From the IMG/VR virus record IMGVR_UViG_3300021425_000158, positions 1 to 26,495 of that record: a DNA stretch of 26,495 nucleotides. One strand, written 5' to 3'. A model generated the notes under the pieces. The model did not search any database. It was not told the DNA's origin and worked only from the letters and a program-made list of their open reading frames with translations. Both the position numbers and the translations under genes were made by a program. Positions 16,909 through 25,973 of this stretch are shown piece after piece. Position 1 is the first letter of the stretch. Every line of letters begins with the position of its first letter. The stretch comes from a virus.

Positions 16909-18798
16909 TTAAGCCTCTAATTGTAGAATTTCTACAGCTACTGTAATTGATTGTGTACTACCACTTTTGTTTCTTACTTTAACAGGTATGTTTGTTGTTG
17001 GTGTCGATTCTAAATTATAACCAATTGTTCCTGGAGATAACTTTACAGTTTGTGCACCTGTTGTAATTACTTCAGCAATAACACCTGCATCTGGTGCAGG
17101 GTCTGTTGTTTCTGCTCTTGAGTTATCTGCTGTTCTAGAACTGTTGTCTGTGTAAAGAGTTACCCAAGCCGCAGCTGATGTTGTGATTGTATATAATGCG
17201 TATCCTTTATACCCAGTAATATCAATATCTGTTGATACTCCATCAGCAATTGATGTTGTAGCCTGAGAAGGAGATGTACGAGATGGTAAACTTCCACCGC
17301 CACCGCCGCCTGCAGCTGCCTCAACAACAATAGTTCCTGTCATATTTGAGTGGGCTTGACATACGTATTTGTAATTTCCAGAAATACTTGCTGGTATTTT
17401 CCAGAATAAAGCGCCGCCCATTCCTGCGTTTGCGTTTGAACCTGAATAATAGTTACTAGAATCTAAAGCAACCAATCCTTCGTTGTAATCAGTACCGCCT
17501 GAATCTTGAATTACAAATGGGTGAGTAGCACCACCTGCATCTGTTAAATCAAATCCAACTGTCGTTCCTGCTTTAACATAAATTGTTGGGTTATCAGTTG
17601 TTCCGTATTGGTCAAAACGATATGAAGTAGAACCGTTATGTGTAACCTTTAGTACGGTAGCAGCATTTAAGAAGCTGTTTTCAAATAATGCTTTATCTAC
17701 ATTGTTTGTTGGTTGTTGGTCTATATCTCCATAATTTGGAGTGAATGATACGTTTCTCCATGTGGAATCATTTGGGAAATAACTTAAAATATCTCCACCT
17801 GATGGGCTTGTAATTGTAGTATCAGTAATATCAGTCATAGCAACTGAACCGCCACCACCGCCACCGGTTTGGTCTGTTACCCAAGCATAATCACTACCAT
17901 TCCAAGATAGGATTTGTCCACTTGAAGCTCCACTTGTATTTAGATGAGTATCGACATCAGAGTTGGTATAAGATCCACCACCTCCGCCGCCAGTTTGGTC
18001 GGCAACCCAAGCAAAGTCAGAACCGTCCCAAGATAAGATTTGATTTGTTTGTGCACTACTTACATTAAGGTGAGCACTTACATCGTTATCAGAATAAGAA
18101 CCGCCTCCTGCCTGAGATATCCAAGCATAGTCAGAACCGTTCCAAGATAAGATTTCATTTGACGATGCTGAACTTGTATTTAAATGATTGTCTACATCAG
18201 AAGTTTGAAACAATGCAGGCAATGCAGCCCATTGATAATCTGAACCACTCCATTGTAATACTTCGTTAGATTGAGCTGAACTTACGTTTAAATGTCCATC
18301 AACATCATTGTTAGCATAAGAAGCTCCGCCGCTTCCGCCTGTCATTTCAACCCAACTATAACTTCCGTTTGCGCTTGTACCAAGTACATAACCATCGGTT
18401 TCACTATTTAATATATTGGCCGAATATACAAATGTGTTGAGAGGGTCTGTGTAATTAGTAATTGCTCCGCCTGAAGTATCAGAGAGTAATTTTCTCCAAG
18501 ATCCATGAGCGTAATATAAGGATCCTGTGTCGTGTGCATGTCCGATTGAACCATGATAGGTACTTGGACTAACGGCAAGCAACTCTGCTTCCGTATCGTA
18601 TAAGAATGATATCTTGTTTGGTTTTCCTGTATAATCCAAATTACCGTTAATGTCAAATAAATTGATTGGATTATTTGCATCACCTAATGCAAGATATAAC
18701 TCGTTAAAGTTATCGTTTGTTTTATCGAATGCATTACGTAACGGATCACCTGTCCCGTCATTAGCGGATGCACCGATGTTAATTATTTGCTTGGCCAT
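16909..18798 (-). CDS. Fibre-like structural protein with tandem repeats and a cupredoxin domain
   Basis: A 629-residue protein. Residues 4-37 (I-N-I-G-A-S-A-N-D-G-T-G-D-P, then F-D-K-T-N-D-N-F-N-E-L) match a head segment frequent in marine phage fibre proteins. Residues about 157-316 hold four ~42-residue repeats joined by poly-Gly linkers. Residues about 360-500 form a cupredoxin-like domain with a full type 1 copper set: His426 (T-H-P-F-V-I), then Cys480, His483 and Met486 in Y-V-C-Q-A-H-S-N-M-T-G. The C-x2-H-x2-M loop equals that of amicyanin. After a second poly-Gly linker comes a beta-rich C-terminal domain. AGGAAAG precedes the ATG and a TATAAATA element lies upstream. Copper binding is inferred from ligands; it could be only a structural beta-sandwich. 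Confidence 0.8.
   Translation of the reverse strand: MAKQIINIGASANDGTGDPLRNAFDKTNDNFNELYLALGDANNPINLFDINGNLDYTGKPNKISFLYDTEAELLAVSPSTYHGSIGHAHDTGSLYYAHGSWRKLLSDTSGGAITNYTDPLNTFVYSANILNSETDGYVLGTSANGSYSWVEMTGGSGGASYANNDVDGHLNVSSAQSNEVLQWSGSDYQWAALPALFQTSDVDNHLNTSSASSNEILSWNGSDYAWISQAGGGSYSDNDVSAHLNVSSAQTNQILSWDGSDFAWVADQTGGGGGGSYTNSDVDTHLNTSGASSGQILSWNGSDYAWVTDQTGGGGGGSVAMTDITDTTITSPSGGDILSYFPNDSTWRNVSFTPNYGDIDQQPTNNVDKALFENSFLNAATVLKVTHNGSTSYRFDQYGTTDNPTIYVKAGTTVGFDLTDAGGATHPFVIQDSGGTDYNEGLVALDSSNYYSGSNANAGMGGALFWKIPASISGNYKYVCQAHSNMTGTIVVEAAAGGGGGGSLPSRTSPSQATTSIADGVSTDIDITGYKGYALYTITTSAAAWVTLYTDNSSRTADNSRAETTDPAPDAGVIAEVITTGAQTVKLSPGTIGYNLESTPTTNIPVKVRNKSGSTQSITVAVEILQLEA
17850..18322 (-). 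repeat. Four ~42-residue tandem repeats with poly-Gly linkers
   Basis: Each unit reads about S-Y-x-x-x-D-V-x-x-H-L-N-x-S-x-A-x-S/T-x-x-I/V-L-x-W-x-G-S-D-Y/F-x-W. The third and fourth units end in D-Q-T followed by five or six glycines; the second ends in three glycines. The two D-Q-T-linked copies are the most similar, so they look like the most recent duplication. The units probably form small stacked beta modules along a fibre shaft. Confidence 0.8.
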
Positions 18799-18837
18799 AG
18801 CGTTTCTTTCCTAAAATAAATTTTTTATTTAATTTAA

Positions 18838-18845
18838 TATTTATA
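18838..18845 (-). promoter_or_regulatory. T4-type late promoter element upstream of cupredoxin fibre gene
   Basis: The minus strand reads GATATAAATATT, containing the exact T4 late consensus TATAAATA. It lies in the 49-base gap between the gp7-like stop (18848) and the start at 18798, 39 bases before the ATG. This would start a transcript covering the fibre, subtilase and downstream wedge genes. Confidence 0.6.
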
Positions 18846-18847
18846 TC

Positions 18848-21800
18848 TTAATACGTAACATCAAAGTTGTTCTCAAGATAGTTAGTTAACATATTTCTCA
18901 TATCTGGAGATACCGTGTGTCCTACATCGTCATTTAACCAAATTACATCACCGTAATTACTTACCTGACTATTTGCTCCGTATGTATCACGATTTGCCGA
19001 TGAAATATTATACCCAGACCATCCAAAGGCTTGAGCAAATCTCCATGCAGATTCTTCAGCACTTAAAAACTTAACTCCGAATGTTTCTGTGAATTCATCG
19101 TTTCCACCAAACGGAACTACTGTATCTTGTTCACCATTCATAAACAATAGTTTTCTTGGTGTTATTGTTGTTTGTTCTGTTGTATACCCATCATAAGGAC
19201 CCCAATCATCTCCAGTGTATTCATGACTAATTGGGTAATAGAATTTATTGTTTCTATATTGTCCTTCATGCATTTGAGAAATCATACATACAATTGCGTC
19301 TACACCTGTATCATCAATTTCAACGGCAGCTCTCAATGCCATTGCTCCACCATTACTTGTACCAATAATACGAATCTTGGTTGGGTCAACATTATTATAA
19401 GTCTTAAGTGTTGTAATCAATTCTTGTAACATTAATATGTCAGGTCCATTCGACTGTTCATTGGCAATGTTCCAAGAATTTAGATATCCTTGAACACCAA
19501 TTAGAATATGTCCTGGTAAATCATTGGCAAAGTTAGCAACCATTCCTGCACCATTACCACCATTACCGTGTAATAAAATTGCTACAGGGAAAGGTCCAGT
19601 ACCTGCAGATGGCATGCCTACCGTTACATCATAATCATGGAATCCTTGACTCCAATTTCTTGTTTGTGTCAAATCACCAGAGGATCCTGTACTTAATGTC
19701 AATCCACCAGTACCGCCAGGAGCATGATCTGCTGAAACCAATGTACTATCTGAAGTATAATTAGTAATACCTGCATTAAGATCTGTAATCTCGGCAACAT
19801 CAAACGGAGAACCACCACCTTGGTCATTAAACAATCTTAAGAACCTTGGTTTGATTGTTCCACCTGCATATGCTTTAAAGATAAAGTCACCAAATAGTTT
19901 TGAACCTGCTAGGTGAACATTTTCTTTTAATAATTTTTCATATTCTTGTAAAGGAAGAGACGATTTAATTTGGTATGAATATTCTTGGAAGAAGTTACTA
20001 TCTTGTACTCTCATTCCCGAATCATAATACTCTAATTGTGTATTTGCTGTTTGTCCTGGTTGTATTCTATAACCACTTAAGTGAGAATTTTGACCTGCCC
20101 AGTATCCTTCTGTCTTACCTTGTGTTTCGGCTTCAATAATACCATAAGCAATAAAGTCGTTATTAGAAGTTCTTAACTCACCAATACCTGTAGCAAAATC
20201 AATAATTTCATTATCAGGTACTTCGTATTCAACATAACCAAACCCTGAATTTAAAATATTTACTTCTTTTACTTTACCAATTTGGAATTCTGTATCTGCA
20301 TTAATAACAGCATTATCACCAAACTTTTCTGGACTATTATAATCATTTGAAATAACAGCAACATTAAATACGAAACTCGGATTACTTGCCAATACAATAT
20401 TTTCATCAGAATTCAAACCACTATAATTAAATGGAGTAATTTTAATAACACCTGCTGTAGAATTAATAGTTTTTACAACACCAAATACATTACTTGATGT
20501 TCCTTTAATTCTGTCACCAATATCAAAACTACCTGCATCGGCCGCATCAACAAATTTAATAAGCTGATCTTTTCTATCTAAGTTTTTAATTAATGAATCT
20601 TGTGCAATCGCAAACACATCAAAATTATAATCAGCACCAGGATTGATATTATTAAACCCTTGAATACGACCAATTGTTAAATCTTGAATATCAAACGCTT
20701 GGTTAAGTGGCGTTGATAAATTGACTGGTGAAGCAGTACCTGACATAGAAGCAGTTGCTTCATAATCAGCAGCATTAAGAACTGTTGTTAAGTGTGGTGT
20801 TATTACGTCGGTAATAACAGATGCAATTGATGTATCAGTTAATCCTGAAACAATTACATCGTCTGAATTATTTGTGTCAGGATATAAAAGACCAGGAGAC
20901 GATGCATTAACAGCAGATAGACTATTACCAGGTTGTACTAAGTCAATTACTAGTTCATTAGAACCTCTATTCGTTGACACAATACTATTTGGTGTAAGTC
21001 CTGTTGACCCATCTGGAGTTTTAACACCAATGGCAGAAATATTTTGTCCTACAACAGTTACTGACCTACCGTTATTATCAGTTAAAGTTTCACCGATAAT
21101 AAATTCTTGATTAAATCCATCTTCACTATTATTTAAAATAATTGCTTGGTCAGAAACAATTAATCGAGTGTTATCTATTGTATAACCATAACCGCCGTCT
21201 TCTAACTCATAAGTAATCTCACCTGAAATTTCATCAGTAACATCGGTGACAATTGCTTTACCTGCATACCCATCTTTTTGTAATACATCAAAGATTTCAC
21301 CAACTTGTCTTCCTGCTGCGTTTCTTAAGGCACCTTTACCTTTTCTTTCAACAACTCTAAATTTTGAAAGTGATCCATTTGTTTTACCAAAAGAAACAAC
21401 CTCTCCGTTAATATTACAAAGAATGTCTTCGTACTTTTTAAATGAACCTTGAATTCCATCAAGATACATCACAGGAGTTTTAACACCATTTAATATAAAG
21501 AAGTTAATTGACCTAACTGAAGCCTTTGCTTTTGTAATACTTCCTTCTATGTTACGAGCTAACAAATCAAAGTAACTATATTCTTTGTCACTTTTTGATA
21601 AGAAGAAATTATTATTTGGAAACATTTGTAAGTATACACCTTGCTTCCAATCTGAATCTGAAACCTTCATCATTTTAGATGCAGGGTATATAATTTCAAT
21701 ATCAAACTCTTGATAGAAAATAGCAAAGAATAATTCTATACCACGGGCAGTACCTTTTGACCTATATAAGTCAAGGATATTTTTAATAATGAATTTAATA

Positions 21801-22054
21801 ATATCAGTCTTGAGTGGAAGGTCAGCAAGAAACTTTTTCTTAAAGAATATAATCATATTCTCTAATGTAGAATCTACATCTCTTGTTTCAAATAATCTTC
21901 TTGACTGATAGATATGTTGGTCTTCTTGAGTTTCAGACCATTTATAATAATCTTCTACTAATTGAACAAGCTCAGGTCCATCTTCCCTATAAATCGCAGG
22001 GAATTGCGTTTTTATGAAAAGCGATATATTTTTTTCGATTTCACCCTGAGGCAT
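18848..22054 (-). CDS. gp7-position baseplate wedge protein with fused C-terminal esterase-like domain
   Basis: A 1068-residue protein. Residues 1-about 150 (F-P-A-I-Y-R-E-D-G-P, L-Y-R-S-K-G-T-A-R-G, F-Y-Q-E-F) match the N-terminal region of marine T4-like wedge proteins placed between gp6 and gp8. Residues 150-740 are beta-rich. A Gly/Ser/Thr linker (about 741-805) leads to an alpha/beta-hydrolase of the PHB-depolymerase/feruloyl-esterase type. It shows an oxyanion H-G-N-G-G at 829-833, nucleophile Ser900 in G-T-S-N-G-G, Asp977 in G-E-Q-D-T-V-V-P and His1046 in V-G-H-T-V, a complete triad in the normal order. T4 gp7 (1032 residues) has no such domain to my knowledge. The gp7 identity rests mainly on synteny. 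The hydrolase probably faces outward and may trim acyl or ester groups of the host surface; substrate unknown. Confidence 0.75.
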   Translation of the reverse strand: MPQGEIEKNISLFIKTQFPAIYREDGPELVQLVEDYYKWSETQEDQHIYQSRRLFETRDVDSTLENMIIFFKKKFLADLPLKTDIIKFIIKNILDLYRSKGTARGIELFFAIFYQEFDIEIIYPASKMMKVSDSDWKQGVYLQMFPNNNFFLSKSDKEYSYFDLLARNIEGSITKAKASVRSINFFILNGVKTPVMYLDGIQGSFKKYEDILCNINGEVVSFGKTNGSLSKFRVVERKGKGALRNAAGRQVGEIFDVLQKDGYAGKAIVTDVTDEISGEITYELEDGGYGYTIDNTRLIVSDQAIILNNSEDGFNQEFIIGETLTDNNGRSVTVVGQNISAIGVKTPDGSTGLTPNSIVSTNRGSNELVIDLVQPGNSLSAVNASSPGLLYPDTNNSDDVIVSGLTDTSIASVITDVITPHLTTVLNAADYEATASMSGTASPVNLSTPLNQAFDIQDLTIGRIQGFNNINPGADYNFDVFAIAQDSLIKNLDRKDQLIKFVDAADAGSFDIGDRIKGTSSNVFGVVKTINSTAGVIKITPFNYSGLNSDENIVLASNPSFVFNVAVISNDYNSPEKFGDNAVINADTEFQIGKVKEVNILNSGFGYVEYEVPDNEIIDFATGIGELRTSNNDFIAYGIIEAETQGKTEGYWAGQNSHLSGYRIQPGQTANTQLEYYDSGMRVQDSNFFQEYSYQIKSSLPLQEYEKLLKENVHLAGSKLFGDFIFKAYAGGTIKPRFLRLFNDQGGGSPFDVAEITDLNAGITNYTSDSTLVSADHAPGGTGGLTLSTGSSGDLTQTRNWSQGFHDYDVTVGMPSAGTGPFPVAILLHGNGGNGAGMVANFANDLPGHILIGVQGYLNSWNIANEQSNGPDILMLQELITTLKTYNNVDPTKIRIIGTSNGGAMALRAAVEIDDTGVDAIVCMISQMHEGQYRNNKFYYPISHEYTGDDWGPYDGYTTEQTTITPRKLLFMNGEQDTVVPFGGNDEFTETFGVKFLSAEESAWRFAQAFGWSGYNISSANRDTYGANSQVSNYGDVIWLNDDVGHTVSPDMRNMLTNYLENNFDVTY

Positions 22055-22069
22055 TATTCTTCTCTCTTA

Positions 22070-23998
22070 TTAATAACTTGAGCCGCTTCCACCACTCGAA
22101 GTGTTGGTTGTCGTATTAGGAGGATTCGTTGCTGATTGAGTTGCGACAGGAGTTTGGAATTCTTCCAAGTCCATTACAACTTTAACATCTGTATCTCTTA
22201 ATATGAATACACGACCTTGTGGTGCTTTAACATCGTTGTCTATTGTTTTTGCCATCACTTTAATTGCTGAACCCGTATATGATTCCACTTTAAAGTTTGT
22301 TAATTTAACTTCACCCTTTTCGTAATCAACTGTACCTGCGGTTGGATTTAAAATTTGTGGGTTAGTAACTTCATCAGTAATAATCATAATATTACCATTA
22401 CCATCATCTTGGAAGAATACACAAGTACCGTCAATGTCGAACGGAGAAGACTTAATCGCAGGCTTATAACTTGTAAATCCATTTGCTGCCTTATAAGGAT
22501 ATGGCTTAACGAGTTTGGTTTCAAATCTAAATGTTGGGTTTGTGGCAAAATTAACTGGTGGAGAATAATCAATAATTGGAGCAATTGAAATTTCACTACT
22601 TAAAATACCAGTATCCAAATTATCAATTGCACTTGATAGTTTTGACGATCTTAATGTCTTATCAAATCCTTCAAGATTATCATCAGAATATTTTTGTATT
22701 TCAGCTCGTACCAATGTTTCAAGTTGGTCTGCATTCTTTTCTGTATTCTTTCTGCTGTAATTTACAATCACCGTCATATCAGCATATACGAATTCTGTTT
22801 GTTTAAAGATAGGCTCAATACCTAATGGAGCACGTTCTCTTAAGTAAGCAATATATGAATTAGATAATGTTGAAGAAATGATTTGTGTATCGTCATTTAA
22901 ATAAACACTAATCGCAACTCTTCCGTATTGAGGTGGGTCAAGCTGTTCACCACCATAAGCAGAGACCGCAGAAATTTCAGGGAATGCCTGTTGTAATAAT
23001 ACTTCGTAATCTTTTGTTGTGACTGCTCTTTCTTGAACTTGTAATGCTTTAGGAGCAAAGTAACGAATGCTTTCCATTGATTCTCTTTCAGCACCACCTG
23101 CTGCAGCAGAAATTGTTCTACAAGTAATTGTTCCACCTTCAACAAAACTTGCACTGAAGTCTGCAGTTGAGCCTGCTCCGTTAGGTTCTGCACCTGAACA
23201 AATTCTATATCTTACTCTTACATCCTCAAATTCTTCAGGTTGTAAACCAAACTGATTCTTACCAAAATAAATTGAATAACGATCATCAAGATAAGGTTCT
23301 AAATAAAATACTTTATCTGTAGGTCTTACTCCGTAAATAGTATTGGCTCTTGTAAATACATTTGCGTCATCAGTTGCTTCAGCATCAACAAACACAACAA
23401 TGGAATCCGTATCCACTTCATTGTTTGTTAAATAAACTCTTAATACTCCATCAGCATCAACAATAAATCCTTCTCTTTGGAAACTCTGTAGCATTTCACC
23501 TTCATAAACATCAATGCTATCAGCAACAAATGTTCCAGGAGGATAAGTTGTTCCGTCGTTTGGATTTGTACCTACAACACGTCGAGCAGTATATACTTCA
23601 TCTGTTACGAAAGAATAACTCTCACCTTGATATGTTACACCAAATTCTGAATACCTTGGAATTGTAATTGTTGAGTCAGTAATGTCAGGAGCAACGATTT
23701 GTACTTGAATTGTTGCCTTTGCTGATTTACGAGATCTTGGAATATAATTTAATTCTTTAGCATGAGAAACGATTGAGTTCTTGAGGACGGCAGAGTCAAG
23801 AAACATTTCGTTAAGTGCCATATTTGTATAGAAGTTATTTTGATAACTATTAAAAGCAAGAACGTCCAAAAGGACACTCATATTAGAACCTTCAAAGTTA
23901 TAATCTTTAAACTGAGTTTGTGTTTGTAAATAAGTTCTTAACTGATCCTTAACGGAATCAAAGTCAAGTTCTGTAATTGGGGTCTTCGGATTTGCCAT
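22070..23998 (-). CDS. 6: Baseplate wedge subunit gp6
   Basis: A 642-residue protein, close to T4 gp6 (660 residues). The N-terminal region is typical of the gp6/baseplate J family: I-T-E-L-D-F-D-S-V, Y-N-F-E-G-S-N-M-S-V-L-L-D-V-L-A, N-S-Y-Q-N-N-F-Y-T-N-M-A-L-N-E-M-F-L-D-S and a K-E-L-N-Y-I-P-R-S segment. A middle T-T-K-D-Y-E-V-L motif (about 330-340) is also shared by the family. The C terminus ends in a short Ser/Thr/Gly/Asn-rich tail from about residue 620. gp6 rings hold the wedges together around the hub and drive the sheath trigger. The gene begins two bases after the gp25 stop. Confidence 0.92.
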   Translation of the reverse strand: MANPKTPITELDFDSVKDQLRTYLQTQTQFKDYNFEGSNMSVLLDVLAFNSYQNNFYTNMALNEMFLDSAVLKNSIVSHAKELNYIPRSRKSAKATIQVQIVAPDITDSTITIPRYSEFGVTYQGESYSFVTDEVYTARRVVGTNPNDGTTYPPGTFVADSIDVYEGEMLQSFQREGFIVDADGVLRVYLTNNEVDTDSIVVFVDAEATDDANVFTRANTIYGVRPTDKVFYLEPYLDDRYSIYFGKNQFGLQPEEFEDVRVRYRICSGAEPNGAGSTADFSASFVEGGTITCRTISAAAGGAERESMESIRYFAPKALQVQERAVTTKDYEVLLQQAFPEISAVSAYGGEQLDPPQYGRVAISVYLNDDTQIISSTLSNSYIAYLRERAPLGIEPIFKQTEFVYADMTVIVNYSRKNTEKNADQLETLVRAEIQKYSDDNLEGFDKTLRSSKLSSAIDNLDTGILSSEISIAPIIDYSPPVNFATNPTFRFETKLVKPYPYKAANGFTSYKPAIKSSPFDIDGTCVFFQDDGNGNIMIITDEVTNPQILNPTAGTVDYEKGEVKLTNFKVESYTGSAIKVMAKTIDNDVKAPQGRVFILRDTDVKVVMDLEEFQTPVATQSATNPPNTTTNTSSGGSGSSY

Positions 23999-24000
23999 CT

Positions 24001-24420
24001 CTATCTATTCCTTTGTAAAATAACATCCAACTGAATGGGTTGCTGATCATTACGAACATAAAAAGTTATCGTAACAAATACCTGACCGTTGTCAGGATCT
24101 GAACTTACACCAACATTAATTAATTGGGCTCTTGGTTCGTATGTCTGAATTGTAGATATTACTCTGTCTTCTATAAGCTTTAACGTACCAGGTGTCATAT
24201 TCTCAAATAACATTGCTCGAATATTACCGCCAATCCTTGGCTGCATTAATCGTTCACCACGATCCGTTAAAATTAAATTTTTAATTGATTCTTTAACTGC
24301 GTCTTCGTCTTTTAATAAGGCAATGTCTTTTGACACCGGACTTATGCGTAAGTCTTTATGAAAATCAGCATTAAGACTGATTTTCTTTTGTTTTGGTGAA
24401 ACTACATCTACTATTGCCAT
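24001..24420 (-). CDS. 25: Baseplate wedge subunit gp25 (GPW/gp25 family)
   Basis: A 139-residue protein of the family's usual size (T4 gp25 is 132). Key marks are D-I-A-L-L-K-D-E-D-A-V-K-E-S-I-K-N-L, then T-D-R-G-E-R-L-M-Q-P-R-I-G-G with L-F-E-N, and E-D-R-V-I near the centre, followed by the Y-E-P-R-A segment. gp25 contacts gp6 and gp53 in the wedge and nucleates sheath polymerisation. The start overlaps the upstream stop as TAATG, indicating coupled translation; gp6 follows at once. Confidence 0.95.
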   Translation of the reverse strand: MAIVDVVSPKQKKISLNADFHKDLRISPVSKDIALLKDEDAVKESIKNLILTDRGERLMQPRIGGNIRAMLFENMTPGTLKLIEDRVISTIQTYEPRAQLINVGVSSDPDNGQVFVTITFYVRNDQQPIQLDVILQRNR

Positions 24421-25973
24421 TAAATTATTTCTCTTATATCTAAATGAATCTTGTCGTCATATTCTTTAACGTATTTAAATCCATTCTTTAATGCTTGTTC
24501 TATAAACACCGAAGGATTTGGTATATCAGATTTTTTAACATCAACAACCAAACCACTTAAATGTGAATTATCTTCAGGACCGTCGGCTTTCTTATTATAC
24601 GCTTTACTTACCCACCCTTCTGTAATAGTAAGCTTGCCTGTAACGCCTGCCGCTGATTTAGTTCTTACCAAATATACTTTCACATCAAGGTCAACCCTTG
24701 TCCATGCGTATATTCCATCACCTTCTTTTGCATCAAACGAATCACCTTCAACTCCAAACGTTGAATCTGAACCATTAAATACATTACCGCATCTCGGCAA
24801 ATTTTTATATTCTTCCGCCGATATTGGTTTAACATTTTCGATAGGTTTACCATCGTTTGTTATTACATTCCCACCAGGTGAAGTCCATTTGCCTTCTAAT
24901 CTATTTATTACCTCTTGCCTAGTTGTTGGAGAATACCTTATGGCTCCAGCTCGTACTGCTGTTGATTCGTTAACCCTAGAGATCGTTTTAAGACGATCTA
25001 CAATGGTACTATATCTCCTTGTATAATCATCAAGGGGTTTATTTATGTCCCTTATAAGTGCTTCTATGTTACCAGCAAGTGCGCAAACACGTGCAACTAA
25101 GTATTGTATTTCTTCAATACCGGGTGAATTGAATAAACTTACTGCATAATCAATTAATCCTATTACCTTATCTTTAATTCCTTTCTTATTCTCTTCAGTA
25201 AAGAATGCGCACATTTGTTCTCTTGTTGTCATAATGCCTTTTACAACTTTACTATTTACAAATGTTTCTGCTCCCTCGGTAATTTTACTTGGGTCAAAAT
25301 TATCAATAATATCTTGTACTTCTTGGAATACTTTATCTATGACATCTTTAATCTTATCTTTGATTTCTTTAATAAGAGCTCGAATAACACCTTCTTGAAA
25401 TAAGTCTTTTATACCATCGTATGATCTTATTTTATTTACTAGTTCCATTGCATCAGCAATTAAACCTTCAACGGTTCCAATCAAATCAAAGAACGCATCA
25501 ACTGAAGCAAAGAATTGGTCAAACTTATTACAAAATCCACCTAAGATAGAAGTATTAAAATCGTTCTTATAATATGAATCTAAATTTCTTGCTAATCTAA
25601 ATGCATCACCTTCGTTTATAAAACTATCAGGTACATAATTATATCCTTGTAGAAAATCAGCCATTTCTAAATTAGAAATATTGCCTCTTGACCATCTATC
25701 AGCAAGGTCAGGATAACTATCAAGAGAACCAATCTTTTGTCTTAATAAAGTATTTAAATAATCGGTTGCTTGATATATGCCATCTCCGTATTTGTTAATT
25801 GCTCTGCCTAATGGATTTGATTCTGCATCTCGAGCAATACTTTCAGCAACTGATTGAGTTACTGCATCAATTTGTCCAAGTGTATATCTTCCTGCCCCGT
25901 CTATTACACCGGTATTTGAAATGTCTAAAGTATTCTGAACTAACTGATTACTATTGTCTACACAATCCGTCAT
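24420..25973 (-). CDS. Baseplate-associated protein with C-terminal M15-type peptidase motif
   Basis: A 517-residue protein directly upstream of gp25. The N-terminal half is helical and charged (residues about 200-260, rich in K-E-I-K-D-K-I-K-D), with an F-L-Q-G-Y-N-Y-V-P-D segment near 109. The C terminus has the zinc-site pattern of the VanY/M15 DD-peptidases: His471-x2-Gly474-x3-Asp478 (S-H-L-S-G-L-V-V-D-V) and, 39 residues after the first His, His510 in K-I-H-L-D-I-R, like the H-x-D-x-R end of M15_3 proteins. If active it would cut peptidoglycan peptide stems. In T4 the gene 5 hub lysozyme does the wall-breaching work, so this protein may take that task; inference. The Ser two residues before His471 is replaced by Asn469, so activity needs testing. 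The start overlaps the upstream stop (ATGA). Confidence 0.7.
   Translation of the reverse strand: MTDCVDNSNQLVQNTLDISNTGVIDGAGRYTLGQIDAVTQSVAESIARDAESNPLGRAINKYGDGIYQATDYLNTLLRQKIGSLDSYPDLADRWSRGNISNLEMADFLQGYNYVPDSFINEGDAFRLARNLDSYYKNDFNTSILGGFCNKFDQFFASVDAFFDLIGTVEGLIADAMELVNKIRSYDGIKDLFQEGVIRALIKEIKDKIKDVIDKVFQEVQDIIDNFDPSKITEGAETFVNSKVVKGIMTTREQMCAFFTEENKKGIKDKVIGLIDYAVSLFNSPGIEEIQYLVARVCALAGNIEALIRDINKPLDDYTRRYSTIVDRLKTISRVNESTAVRAGAIRYSPTTRQEVINRLEGKWTSPGGNVITNDGKPIENVKPISAEEYKNLPRCGNVFNGSDSTFGVEGDSFDAKEGDGIYAWTRVDLDVKVYLVRTKSAAGVTGKLTITEGWVSKAYNKKADGPEDNSHLSGLVVDVKKSDIPNPSVFIEQALKNGFKYVKEYDDKIHLDIREII

Noticed and set aside
18810-18832. Inverted repeat AAATAAA...TTTATTT in the gap after the gp7-like gene
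   Set aside because: The stem is pure A/T and sits between a late-promoter element and a ribosome-binding site, so it is a poor terminator candidate.
24451-25026. A 191-codon open frame on the plus strand
   Set aside because: It is antisense to the M15-motif gene, whose product has recognisable motifs; no domain is visible in the antisense translation.
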